Assembly: GCF_024198255.1 (NCBI RefSeq) | Contig: NZ_JAJVKW010000005.1 | Coordinates: 1 to 64,000, forward strand | Source: Myxococcus guangdongensis | GTDB lineage: Bacteria > Myxococcota > Myxococcia > Myxococcales > Myxococcaceae | Length of the DNA stretch: 64,000 nt | Direction: 5' to 3' | Shown: piece by piece, positions 26,276 to 34,713 of the stretch | Layout: every line of letters begins with the position of its first letter | Position numbering within the stretch: position 1 is the first letter of the stretch | Position numbers and translations under genes: made by a program | The notes under the pieces: generated by a model | Told to the model about the DNA's origin: nothing | Seen by the model: only the letters and a program-made list of their open reading frames with translations | Database searches by the model: none

Positions 26276-28522
26276 TCAGAACATCTCCACCTGTGTGGGG
26301 ATGAGGCGGTCATCCCGCGTGCCGTCGCCCAGCTGCCCCTCGCCGTTGTAGCCCCACGCCCACGCCGTCCCGTCCGAGCGCAGCGCCATGGAGTGGTGGT
26401 CTCCCGCGATGATGGCCACCGCGTTGCTCATCCCCGCCACCATCACCGGCACGTGGCGGTTCTCCAGCTGCCCGTCGCCCAGCTGGCCATCGAAGTTGAA
26501 CCCCCACGCGCGCACCGTGCCGTCGGAGCGCAGCGCCAGCGAGTGGAAGTTCCCCGCCGCGATGGAGACCACGCCCGTGAGGTTCGACACGGGGCCGGGC
26601 GCGTTGAGGTTCGTCGTGGAGTTGTTCCCCAACTGTCCCGAGCCGTTGTAGCCCCAGGACCACACGGTGCCGTCCGAGCGCAGCGCCAGCGAGTGGTAGC
26701 CGCCCGCGACGATGCCCGTCACGCCCGTCAGCCCCACCACCTGCACCGGGACGATGTGCCAGGCGTTCGTCCCGCTGCCAATCTGGCCGTCGAAGTTGTA
26801 GCCCCACGCCCACACGGTGCCGTCCGAGCGCAGCGCCATCGAGTGGCTGTGGCCGGCGGCGATGGCCGTCACGCCCGCGAGCCCCGTCACCTGCACGGGC
26901 ACGTCGCGGTCCACCGTGGAGCCGTCGCCCAACTGGCCATAGCGATTGAAGCCCCAGGCCCACACGGTGCCATCCAGGCGCAGCGCCAGCGAGTGCAGCG
27001 CCCCGGCGGAGATGGCTGTGACCCCCGTGAGATTCGCCACGCGCACCGGCTGCGAGCGGTCCTGCCGGGTGCCGTCGCCCACCTCACCCCGGCTGTTGAC
27101 GCCCCAGGCCCACACGGTGGTGTCGCCCTTGAGCACCACGGAGTGCTTGTTGCCGGCCGCCACCGCCACCGCGCCCGACAGCCCCATGCGCGCGGGGGTC
27201 AGCCGGTCCGCGCCCGTGCCGTTGCCCAGCTGGCCGCTCTCGTTGTCGCCCCAGCTCCAGATGTTCCCGGATGCGTCCAGGTAGACGGAGTGCAACTGGC
27301 CCGACGTGACGCCCGGGTTGCCCAGCGTGTTGGTCGTCCCCACGCGCACCGGTGACATGCGCGGCTGGAAGGTGCTGTCACCCAGCTGGCCGAACGCGTT
27401 GTCGCCCCAGGCCCAGACGGTGCCGTCCGCGCGCAGCGTCAGCGAGTGTTTGAAGCCCGCCACCAGCGTCACGCCACCCGTGAGCCCCGCGAGGATGGGC
27501 ACCCGGCTGCTCGTCAGCGTCCCGTTGCCGAGCTGCCGGTAGCGGTTGTCACCCCAGGCCCACACCGCGCCGTCCGAGCGCACCGCCAGCGAGTGGTAGT
27601 TGCCGGCCACCACGGCCATCACCTCCGTCAGCGGCACCTGGATGGGCGTGGCGCGGTTGGTCACCGTGCCGTCTCCCAGCTGCCCCGTGGCGTTGAGTCC
27701 CCAGGCCCACGCCGTGCCGTCCGAGCGCAAGGCCACGCAGTGCGACGCGCCCGCGGACACCGTCGCCACGCCCGTGAGGCCGAGCACCTGGGCCGGCTGC
27801 CCGCGGGTCGTAACCGTGCCATCGCCGAGCTGCCCGCTGCGGTTGTCGCCCCAGGCCCAGACGGTGCCGTCCGAGCGCAGCGCCAGCGACGTGTTGCCGC
27901 CCGCCGCCACGGCGATGACCTCGCGCAGGCCGGGGACCTGGACGGGCAGCGAGTTGCTCGTCGCCGAGTGGGGACCGACCTGCTTGTAGCGGTTGTCACC
28001 CCAGGCCCAGACGGTGCCGTCCGAGCGCAACGCCACCGAGTGCGAGAAGCCCGAGCCCACCGCGAGCACGCCCGTCAGCGACTGGACCCGCACCGGCTGC
28101 ACGCTCGCGCTGGTCGTCCCCGTGCCGAGCTGTCCGGAGTAGTTGTCGCCCCATCCCCAGACAGTGCCGTCCGAGCGCAGCGCCAGCGAGTGGTAGTCAC
28201 CCGAGGCCACCGCCACCGCGTCCGTGAGCTGGCTCACCTGCACCGGTGTCGGGCTGTCGGTGAGCTGGCCGTTGCCCAGCTGTCCCTGACGGTTGTAGCC
28301 CCAGGCCCACACGGTGCCGTCCGAGTGCACGCCCACCGAGTGGTATTGCCCCAGCGACAGGCGCGACGCGGAGCCGCGGCCGGCGAGCGGCACGAGGACC
28401 TGTCGCAGGGGCGGCTCGGGTGGCGCCGTCCACTCGCCGCAGCCCGCCAGCAGCCACAGGCCGAGCAGCAGGCACCCTGAGAGCGGACTCCTCGACGTCG
28501 CAGCAGACCTGTTCCAGAACAT
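26276..28522 (-). CDS. RCC1-repeat lipoprotein with 14 repeats (probable double beta-propeller)
   Basis: A 748-residue protein. A lipoprotein signal ends in the lipobox LLAGC near residue 28, so it should be membrane-anchored at the surface. The rest is a continuous array of RCC1-type repeats of about 51 residues, each with HSLALRSDGTVWAWG-like and GQLGDGT-like segments. I count 14 WG(D/Y/F)N-type signatures. RCC1 propellers have seven blades, so 14 repeats fit two propellers in tandem. The start ATG at 28522 has GAGGAGG 7 nt upstream. The gene lies 24 bp after the cytochrome gene in the exported-protein run. RCC1 repeats act as protein-interaction scaffolds; the partner is unknown. Confidence 0.88.
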   Translation of the reverse strand: MFWNRSAATSRSPLSGCLLLGLWLLAGCGEWTAPPEPPLRQVLVPLAGRGSASRLSLGQYHSVGVHSDGTVWAWGYNRQGQLGNGQLTDSPTPVQVSQLTDAVAVASGDYHSLALRSDGTVWGWGDNYSGQLGTGTTSASVQPVRVQSLTGVLAVGSGFSHSVALRSDGTVWAWGDNRYKQVGPHSATSNSLPVQVPGLREVIAVAAGGNTSLALRSDGTVWAWGDNRSGQLGDGTVTTRGQPAQVLGLTGVATVSAGASHCVALRSDGTAWAWGLNATGQLGDGTVTNRATPIQVPLTEVMAVVAGNYHSLAVRSDGAVWAWGDNRYRQLGNGTLTSSRVPILAGLTGGVTLVAGFKHSLTLRADGTVWAWGDNAFGQLGDSTFQPRMSPVRVGTTNTLGNPGVTSGQLHSVYLDASGNIWSWGDNESGQLGNGTGADRLTPARMGLSGAVAVAAGNKHSVVLKGDTTVWAWGVNSRGEVGDGTRQDRSQPVRVANLTGVTAISAGALHSLALRLDGTVWAWGFNRYGQLGDGSTVDRDVPVQVTGLAGVTAIAAGHSHSMALRSDGTVWAWGYNFDGQIGSGTNAWHIVPVQVVGLTGVTGIVAGGYHSLALRSDGTVWSWGYNGSGQLGNNSTTNLNAPGPVSNLTGVVSIAAGNFHSLALRSDGTVRAWGFNFDGQLGDGQLENRHVPVMVAGMSNAVAIIAGDHHSMALRSDGTAWAWGYNGEGQLGDGTRDDRLIPTQVEMF

Positions 28523-28546
28523 GTTCGAGCCTCCTCGGGAGGGCCG

Positions 28547-29704
28547 TCAGCGACGGCACCAGGACTTGCCTTCGGTATCCTCGCAGCCGTCCACCACCCA
28601 CCGGGCGACGAGCGCCCTCAGCTCGGAGGGCAGCTCCACGCCCGCCATGGGCATGCCGGGCGAGGCCGCCACCAGGCCGTGCTCGGCCTCCAGCGCGCGC
28701 GTCTCCAACCGCCGCCAGAACTCCTCGCCGGACTTCTTCTTCAGATAGGTCTTCAGCCCCTGCGCGTCCGCGGTGAAGGCGCTGGCGGCGCGCGGGCTCG
28801 TCGCGTGGCAGTGCACGCACGTGGCGTCCCGGAAGAACGGCCCCCAGAGATACGCGAGCATCGGCGGAGGCACGGGGCCCGGCGCGGCGGCCTGCTTCAC
28901 CGCGAGGGCCGTGACGCGTGCATCCAGCTCACGCTCCTTCTCCCGTCGCTGCTCGTCGAACAGACGGTGCAGCAGCTTCGCCTCGTCCAACGTGAGCGGC
29001 ACCTCGGGCATCTGCCGGTCCGCGCGCGCGTGGGGCGAGGGCTCGCGGCAGTACTCGTAGGTCCACTCGGGCGTGTAGAGGCCCAGCGACACGCCGTCGC
29101 GTCCGGAGAGTGGACGCGGGCCGGTATGGCACGCGGCGCAGCGTGCCTTCCACAGCGCCTCGGCGGCGGGGCGCTCCTGGGGCGTCAGCCTCGCCAGCGG
29201 CGCCTCCTTCGCGGGCAGACGCACCGCCAGCAGCGCGGCGATGTCCTGCACGTCACTGGGGCGGAGGGTGGGGTAGGCCATCATCCGGGGCGCGCGGCTG
29301 CCCTCCTTCTGCGAGAGCGTGCTCGGGCGCTTGAGGAACGCCGCGAGGCCCCGCGTGGAGATGCGCGGCACCGCGTGTCCGGGCTCCTCGAGCCGCTCCG
29401 GCGCGTTCATGTACGACAGCGGCGTGGTGGCCAGGTGGACGAGCTTGTCCTCGCGCACCGGCACCGCGAAGTAGCGAGGATCTGCCTCCCGCTTCTGTCG
29501 CTTCCGGGCCACGTCGTTGATTTCGGCGTGGCAGCCGTAGCACTGGCTGTCGGTCCACCGGCCCAGGCCGTTGGCGAAGCGCGTCTGGGGCTCGGTGCGC
29601 TGGGACGTGTGGCACCCGGTGCACTCCTGGGCCACCACGCCGCGCGCGGACGCGGACGCCATCCCCGCGAGCAGCACCAGCACGAGCGCGGCCAGGGGCC
29701 TCAC
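28547..29704 (-). CDS. Exported tetrahaem cytochrome c
   Basis: A 385-residue exported protein with four haem c attachment motifs: CTGCH (residues 28-32), CYGCH (55-59), CAACH (about 190) and CVHCH (about 300). A signal peptide (LAALVLVLLAGMASASA) precedes them. I chose the GTG at 29704-29702 because GGAGGAGG lies 7 nt upstream and the signal peptide then starts properly; a longer frame upstream overlaps the lipoprotein gene. The start overlaps the previous stop as GTGA, indicating translational coupling. It probably takes part in periplasmic or surface electron transfer. The substrate is unknown. Confidence 0.87.
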   Translation of the reverse strand: MRPLAALVLVLLAGMASASARGVVAQECTGCHTSQRTEPQTRFANGLGRWTDSQCYGCHAEINDVARKRQKREADPRYFAVPVREDKLVHLATTPLSYMNAPERLEEPGHAVPRISTRGLAAFLKRPSTLSQKEGSRAPRMMAYPTLRPSDVQDIAALLAVRLPAKEAPLARLTPQERPAAEALWKARCAACHTGPRPLSGRDGVSLGLYTPEWTYEYCREPSPHARADRQMPEVPLTLDEAKLLHRLFDEQRREKERELDARVTALAVKQAAAPGPVPPPMLAYLWGPFFRDATCVHCHATSPRAASAFTADAQGLKTYLKKKSGEEFWRRLETRALEAEHGLVAASPGMPMAGVELPSELRALVARWVVDGCEDTEGKSWCRR

Positions 29705-30033
29705 GGCGCGGCCTCCTCCGGTGGGGTGAGCCTCACGCGCGTGAGGTCTTCCGCCTCCCATCGCGCCAGGCCTTGCACGACCTGTCGGAAGTCCGCGGCG
29801 GTGGCGGCCTCCGCGCTCGACTCACAGGCCTGGTAGGCGCCCACCAGGGCGAGGCCGGACACGGACCACGTGGGCTCCGCGGAGCCCGTGGGCGGTGGCA
29901 GCCGGGTGACGATGCAGCGTTGAAGCCTGGCGCGGCGTTGCTGGGGCGTCTCGCCCTCGTCGGGGTCGTCCTTGTCCGAGCACGCCATGCATCCCACGAG
30001 TCCCATCAGGACCCAGACCCATCGTGTCTTCAT
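29701..30033 (-). CDS. Small lipoprotein coupled to the cytochrome c gene
   Basis: A 110-residue protein with a lipoprotein signal: MKTRWVWVLMGLVGCMAC has two possible lipobox cysteines (VGC and MAC). The mature part is charged (DKDDPDEGE) and contains two further cysteines. I recognise no family. The ATG at 30033 follows GGGAG at 6 nt. Its stop codon overlaps the cytochrome start by 4 nt, so the two products are likely made in fixed ratio and may act together. Confidence 0.75.
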   Translation of the reverse strand: MKTRWVWVLMGLVGCMACSDKDDPDEGETPQQRRARLQRCIVTRLPPPTGSAEPTWSVSGLALVGAYQACESSAEAATAADFRQVVQGLARWEAEDLTRVRLTPPEEAAP

Positions 30034-30119
30034 GAAAAGCTCCCGAGCCGGGAGCGTCATGGCCACGCCATGTCCGCCCCCGGCTGCCGATGTGAGGGTT
30101 CGAGTGTCCGGGCGCGGCG

Positions 30120-30947
30120 TCAGCCGTGCTCGAGCGCCAGCGGCGCGGGCGTGCAGATGGCCGAGGAGCTCCCGGCCACCGCGGGCGTCATCGTCGCCGT
30201 CTGGGCGGCGAGGTCCAGCGTGAAGGCCTTCACATACGTCTCCCAACCCACCTGCGGATCCGGGGTGACGAAGAGCGAGGGATTGGTCTGCGCGAGCTTC
30301 GCGGACTCGAAGAGCACATCCCAGCTGTTGCCCGTCACGCCGCCGCTGGGCTGCGACTGGAGCGCGCCGTTCGTCGCCAGCACCTGGTTGATGCCCGGGA
30401 CGTTGAGCAGCGGGCTGGAGGGCGCGCACAGCGGCACGGTGACGCGCAGGGTGATGACCGGATTGGCGGCGATGTGGGCGCGCACCATGGCCTCGTCCGC
30501 CGGCAGGAAGTGGACGCTGATGCCGCACACCAGCGGGTAGTTGCCGCCCACCGCCTTGGGCTTGTAGCTGGCGGGGATGCCGGGGAGCAGGTCGATGATG
30601 GCCTGCGTCGGCTGGCAGCCCGTGGCGGGCATGGTGGGCAACAGGCGCGCGTCCGTGACTCCGTGACGGCTGATGAAGCCGTTGTACAGGTTGAGCGTAT
30701 GGGCGGTGGGGTGCAGGTTCACGAACAGCCGCCGCATGCCGCCCACCGTGGCCACGGAGTCCGTCGCGACCTGGGCGTACTGCGTATAGAAGATGGGACC
30801 GCGGTTCATGCCCATGTATGGGATGAACACCATCTCCGACTCGCGAATGGTGCGCGCGTAGTCGAGCGGGGGCGTGTCCGTCTGGGCCTGGGCGGGAGCA
30901 GCCGCCAGACACAGGGCGAGCGTGAGACAGAGCGAGAGCAATCGCAT
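30120..30947 (-). CDS. Secreted hypothetical protein, unassigned
   Basis: A 275-residue exported protein with signal peptide MRLLSLCLTLALCLAAAPAQA. The mature part is rich in Pro, Thr and Asn and includes three cysteines, GCQPT, VCGIS and LCAPS, which could form disulphides after export. No domain is recognised. The ATG at 30947 has only a weak ribosome site. It lies 86 bp upstream of the small lipoprotein gene in the same exported-protein run. Confidence 0.75.
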   Translation of the reverse strand: MRLLSLCLTLALCLAAAPAQAQTDTPPLDYARTIRESEMVFIPYMGMNRGPIFYTQYAQVATDSVATVGGMRRLFVNLHPTAHTLNLYNGFISRHGVTDARLLPTMPATGCQPTQAIIDLLPGIPASYKPKAVGGNYPLVCGISVHFLPADEAMVRAHIAANPVITLRVTVPLCAPSSPLLNVPGINQVLATNGALQSQPSGGVTGNSWDVLFESAKLAQTNPSLFVTPDPQVGWETYVKAFTLDLAAQTATMTPAVAGSSSAICTPAPLALEHG

Positions 30948-31041
30948 GGGTGCAGGGCCTGGGGTGAGGATGGAAAGGGGGGGCGGAAGCCGCCAGGAAG
31001 GTGGCCTCCGCCCCGAAATCGAAAATCAGCGCGACGTGTGA

Positions 31042-32307
31042 TTACGGCTGGCCGAGCAGCGCGCGGCAGCCCGCGTCGTTCATGTTCCAGTTCACGCGGC
31101 CCATCTCGAAGCCATCCATGAGGCAGGTGACGTTGAGGTTGGTCTTGACGGTGAAGTCCGTGGGGCCCGGGTTGTACTGGAGGTAGACGACCTCGTTGCG
31201 CTCCAGGATGAGCTTCTCGTAGTTGGCGCGCATGGTGAAGATGGAGTTGGTCTGGTTGGAGACCTGGCCGTTGACCGGCGTGGTGTAGCGGCGCACCTCG
31301 TTGAACAGCTCGTCCTGGAGGCGGGCCTGGACGGCGTTCACGACGTTGACGAAGTTGGCGTCACTGGGCGCCGTGGGGCCCCACTGGCCGTTGGTGCCGA
31401 GGTACTCGATGCGGACGCCGCACTGGTTCTCCGCGGAACACGTCACCAGGCGCTCGAAGAAGGCGCGAACCTCGATGTCCACGCAGGAGCTCAGGTGGAA
31501 GGCCGCGAAGGCGCTGGCCTGCTCGAACAGCGAGCGCCAGTTCACCGTGAAGCGCGCCTGACGGGTGAGGTTGTGCGTCTTGATGTCCCAGTCGATCTGC
31601 GCCGTCATGATGTTGTCCCACTGGGCGCCGGTGGCCATCAGCGCGCGCAGCTGCGGCGTCCAGCCGGGCAGGGTGGTCGCCTGGAAGGCGATGTCCTGCG
31701 CCACGACGCTGCCGCTGACGGCGGGCAGCGTGTTGAACTTGTACATCACGTTGGTGTTGATGTCGTACGGCTGGGACGGGTCCAGGTGCGTGAAGCACAC
31801 GGGGACGCGCACCTCACGGCCGTTGACGACCATGATTTCGAAGTCACAGTCGACTTCCACGCGGCCGTTGAGGGGCGCGTAACCGGACAGCACGAACTGC
31901 GTGGTGGAGCGGTTGGCCGGCGCCGGGGCGATCTGGAAGCCCAGCGCGGCGGCCTCCGTGGACAGCCGGTTGAGCGCGCCCAGATCACTGGTGGTGGAGA
32001 ACGAGCCACCCAGGTTCGCCAGCTCCAGGCCCGCGAAGTAGCCGAAGATGGGGATGAAGGAGGTGATCTGGAAGCGGGGGATGGGGTTGGTCGTCTGGGG
32101 CGACTGGACGGCCACGCCGCCGCGGCGCGGGACGTAATAGACGAGGTTGTTGTTGTCCGTGTCCCCCAGCAGGGTGAACGCGTCCTGCACCGTGGGGGAG
32201 AAATACTGCGACATCGGCTTGGCGGACGGAGACATCGGCGCCGCGAGCGCCTGCGTCGCGGTGAGCGAGAGCGCCGCGGCCGCGGTGGTAGCGAGAAGCT
32301 TCTTCAT
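31042..32307 (-). CDS. Secreted hypothetical protein, first gene of the exported-protein run
   Basis: A 421-residue exported protein with a clear signal peptide (MKKLLATTAAAALSLTATQALA). The mature protein has aromatic, beta-rich-looking sequence and six cysteines (VDCDFE, VCFTH, SSCVDI, VTCSAENQC, VTCLMD, AGCRALL among them). No family is recognised. I chose ATG 32307 because the signal peptide begins there and AAGGAA lies about 8 nt upstream; the longer frame upstream is non-coding in character. An AT-rich stretch about 230-330 bp upstream is the likely promoter region for the whole run. Confidence 0.78.
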   Translation of the reverse strand: MKKLLATTAAAALSLTATQALAAPMSPSAKPMSQYFSPTVQDAFTLLGDTDNNNLVYYVPRRGGVAVQSPQTTNPIPRFQITSFIPIFGYFAGLELANLGGSFSTTSDLGALNRLSTEAAALGFQIAPAPANRSTTQFVLSGYAPLNGRVEVDCDFEIMVVNGREVRVPVCFTHLDPSQPYDINTNVMYKFNTLPAVSGSVVAQDIAFQATTLPGWTPQLRALMATGAQWDNIMTAQIDWDIKTHNLTRQARFTVNWRSLFEQASAFAAFHLSSCVDIEVRAFFERLVTCSAENQCGVRIEYLGTNGQWGPTAPSDANFVNVVNAVQARLQDELFNEVRRYTTPVNGQVSNQTNSIFTMRANYEKLILERNEVVYLQYNPGPTDFTVKTNLNVTCLMDGFEMGRVNWNMNDAGCRALLGQP

Positions 32308-33234
32308 GGATTGGATTCCTTTTGCGTGGCGTGAGGAATAGAGGGCGCACCCGTCCCGTGCCCGCGTGCCATGGGCGCGCAAGCCGCGTGTTGGCGTCTC
32401 GGTCGCCCGCCCGTCACCGTGCGGGCACCGAAGCCGGTTCAAGTGCCGTGTGGCTGGATTCCCCCCCTTGTCCAGACGGGGTGCTTCCTCCTGGACGAAC
32501 CCATCCTACCGATTGCGGGTGTGACTGCCAGTGTGAGTCTGGTTAAAGCGACTTTGTCGTTCAATGTTGTTTTGTCGGTGAAATCTAGTTTGATTTTGTT
32601 TGGGTTTCCCGAGGGGTCGGCGGGCGAGCGCGTCACGCGCGCGTGTCGCTTGTCGTTCTGATGCAAGTGCTTGGAGGAGTCGTCTGCGTGGAAACCGCAC
32701 GGCGGCGTGCGTCGTGGGCTTCGGGGTGGGCGGCTGACACGCGTGCGCGATGCGACAGGGACGGCTCACGGATGTGTCACGGACCGCGCGCACGTGGCCT
32801 GGCGAGCGCGGCGTGGCGGCTGCTGGGCCTCCTTGGCAAGGACGTGGGACGGCGTCCGGAGGCGAGGCCCTCGCGCCGCTGGGAGTGGAAGTGTCCCGCC
32901 CCGCTGCGCCCGGCTGGAGACCGTGGGGGCGGCCCGCGCTGTGCGTGTGTCGACCTGGGACTCGGTGAGGTGCCGCTCGCGGTTCCCTGCGCGCGATGAA
33001 ACGGGGCTGAGGGCGTGAGTCCTTCACCACCCGTACGAGTGAGGGGTGTGTCTCGACATGAAGACGTGCAACAGAATCCCGTTGGCGGGAAGTGTCCGGT
33101 ACACTCCACGGCCAATGCAGTGGGTCACCTCACCGGTGCGCTTGCGCGGGACACGTGCCATGGACGGCTCTGGTTCCTTTCCTTCGTTCCCTGTTCACCG
33201 TGCCGGGGACACCCGCTCGCGCGTGCGGGAGTCG
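32308..33234. promoter_or_regulatory. 927-bp intergenic region with an AT-rich island
   Basis: No convincing gene lies here. The segment about 32530-32615 is strikingly AT-rich for this genome (runs such as TTTTGTT, with TTGTCG occurring twice about 20 bp apart) and probably contains the promoter of the minus-strand exported-protein run. A 75-codon minus-strand frame across it lacks a ribosome site and normal codon bias. The part from 32640 to 33040 has high GC but no coherent frame. The region just before 33235 could encode an N-terminal extension of the next gene. Confidence 0.5.
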
Positions 33235-34674
33235 ATGGCGCACAAGTTCCCGCACTTCGTGCCGGTGGCGCGTCAGGCGCTGTCCGTGCTGGTGGGGGCG
33301 TGCGACGGCTGGCAGCGCACCTTCCCGGCGAGCCAGGTGTCGGACGTGGTGCCGGAGCTGACGTCGTGGGAGCGCTTCCTCTCCACCGAGCCGCGCTCGC
33401 GCCGCATCATGATGACGGTGCAGCCGCTGGGCATCGACACCCGGGGCGGAGGGTGGGTGCCCGCGCTGCTGGTCCAGGTGGCCCGCTGGCACCTGGGCAC
33501 GCGGGGACGTCGGCACAACCAGCCCACGGATGTCTGGCTGGCGGGGCTGGGGCGCATGGGCCTGGATGCCCGTCAGCGCGTCGCGGATGACGGCGTGCTC
33601 ACCGTGGCCGTCACCGTGCCCGGGGGCGGCTTCCGGGTGGCCCGGCTCCCCCTGGTGGACGCGTCGCTCACGCCCGACACGGTGGCGGCGCTGCTGGAGG
33701 CGCGCGCGCCCTGCTCGCTCTCCGAGGCGCGCCGCGACGGGCTGCATCCCCAGGTGGTGGTGGATGCCGCGGGCCACGGCGACAGCGCCTGGACGTCGCA
33801 CCTGCTGACGACCAGCGCCTGGCTGGGGGCGCGGGTGGAGCGGACCACGGGCTCCCTGGAGCTGGCGTTCGACCACCTGGTGATGGACGGCACGGCGATG
33901 ATGGAGGTGTCGCGGGCGATTGCCTCCGCGCTGCCCCGCCTGCCCCAGGGCGGCGATGGGGGCGAGTGGCTCACGGGCCCCGAGGACCCCTCGCCGCTGT
34001 TGCGCGTGGCGCTGCCCGAGCAGCTCGACTTCCGCAACCTGGCGTGCGCGGTGCTGGGCGCGCTGGGGCGCTCTCACGGGGGGCTGCTGCGCACGGACAA
34101 TCCGACGATGCTGGTGCCGGTGTTGCCGGACGGGCCCACGTCGGTGCCCCGGCCCTGGAGGCGCATCCGCATCGCGGTGATTCCGTCCCTCACGAGCGAG
34201 GGCCCGGTGACGCCCGCGCAGGTCTCCCACCTGCTCGAGCACACCCGCGCGGAGGGCGGCGTGCTGGAGGACATCTTCACCACGCTGTACTCGCCGTCGC
34301 TGCCCTGGTGGATGCCGTCGCTCACCACGCACGGCTTCGCCTACACGCCGGGACTCCGGCAGGTGGCCACCGCGCTGTGCGGCAACGCGCTCCTGTCGAA
34401 GATCACCCTCGAGGTGGAGGACGAGGCCGCGCTGGAGCGGCACACGCCCATCCACTTCAACACCATGCGGCCGCTGCCCGCCGTGGGTGGCGGGGTGGCC
34501 CTGTGCGTCACGGAGGTGCTCTGCGTGACGCGCAAAGGCGTGCGCAAGCGCTTCTTCGGCGCTATCGCTGGCAGCGGTCCCTTCACCGCCCGGGAGCGGC
34601 TCATCGCCTTCCGAACCGAGCTCGAGCGCGAATTCCCCCGAAGGGTGCGTTCCGTCACGCCCCCTTCCTTCTGA
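33235..34674 (+). CDS. CoA-dependent acyltransferase-like protein (DHxxxDG motif)
   Basis: A protein of 479 residues from the chosen ATG (33235, GGGAG just upstream); starts at 33160 or further upstream are possible. Near residues 213-219 it has FDHLVMDG, set in a segment like the catalytic HxxxDG of chloramphenicol acetyltransferase, dihydrolipoyl acyltransferases and NRPS condensation domains. The closing SGPF-type region is also reminiscent of E2 acyltransferases. I cannot name the substrate. The N-terminal part (MAHKFPHFVPVARQALSVL) has no signal peptide. The gene stands alone upstream of the metal-dependent hydrolase gene on the same strand. Confidence 0.65.
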   Translation: MAHKFPHFVPVARQALSVLVGACDGWQRTFPASQVSDVVPELTSWERFLSTEPRSRRIMMTVQPLGIDTRGGGWVPALLVQVARWHLGTRGRRHNQPTDVWLAGLGRMGLDARQRVADDGVLTVAVTVPGGGFRVARLPLVDASLTPDTVAALLEARAPCSLSEARRDGLHPQVVVDAAGHGDSAWTSHLLTTSAWLGARVERTTGSLELAFDHLVMDGTAMMEVSRAIASALPRLPQGGDGGEWLTGPEDPSPLLRVALPEQLDFRNLACAVLGALGRSHGGLLRTDNPTMLVPVLPDGPTSVPRPWRRIRIAVIPSLTSEGPVTPAQVSHLLEHTRAEGGVLEDIFTTLYSPSLPWWMPSLTTHGFAYTPGLRQVATALCGNALLSKITLEVEDEAALERHTPIHFNTMRPLPAVGGGVALCVTEVLCVTRKGVRKRFFGAIAGSGPFTARERLIAFRTELEREFPRRVRSVTPPSF

Positions 34675-34713
34675 CCCGCCGTCCCCCGCCGGCGCACGAG
34701 AATCCCCCCACTC

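Noticed and set aside
32520..32550. Sigma-54-like promoter (CTGGCA...CCGCA) on the minus strand
   Set aside because: The GG-to-GC spacing is 11 rather than 10 nt and TTGC is absent.
32439..32666. A 75-codon minus-strand ORF in the AT-rich intergenic island
   Set aside because: It has no ribosome site, atypical codon use and no motif, and it sits where a promoter is expected.
33046..33234. N-terminal extension of the acyltransferase-like protein from ATG 33046 onward
   Set aside because: The added 63 residues have poor codon bias and no signal peptide; starts at 33160 or 33235 are more plausible, though this is not settled.
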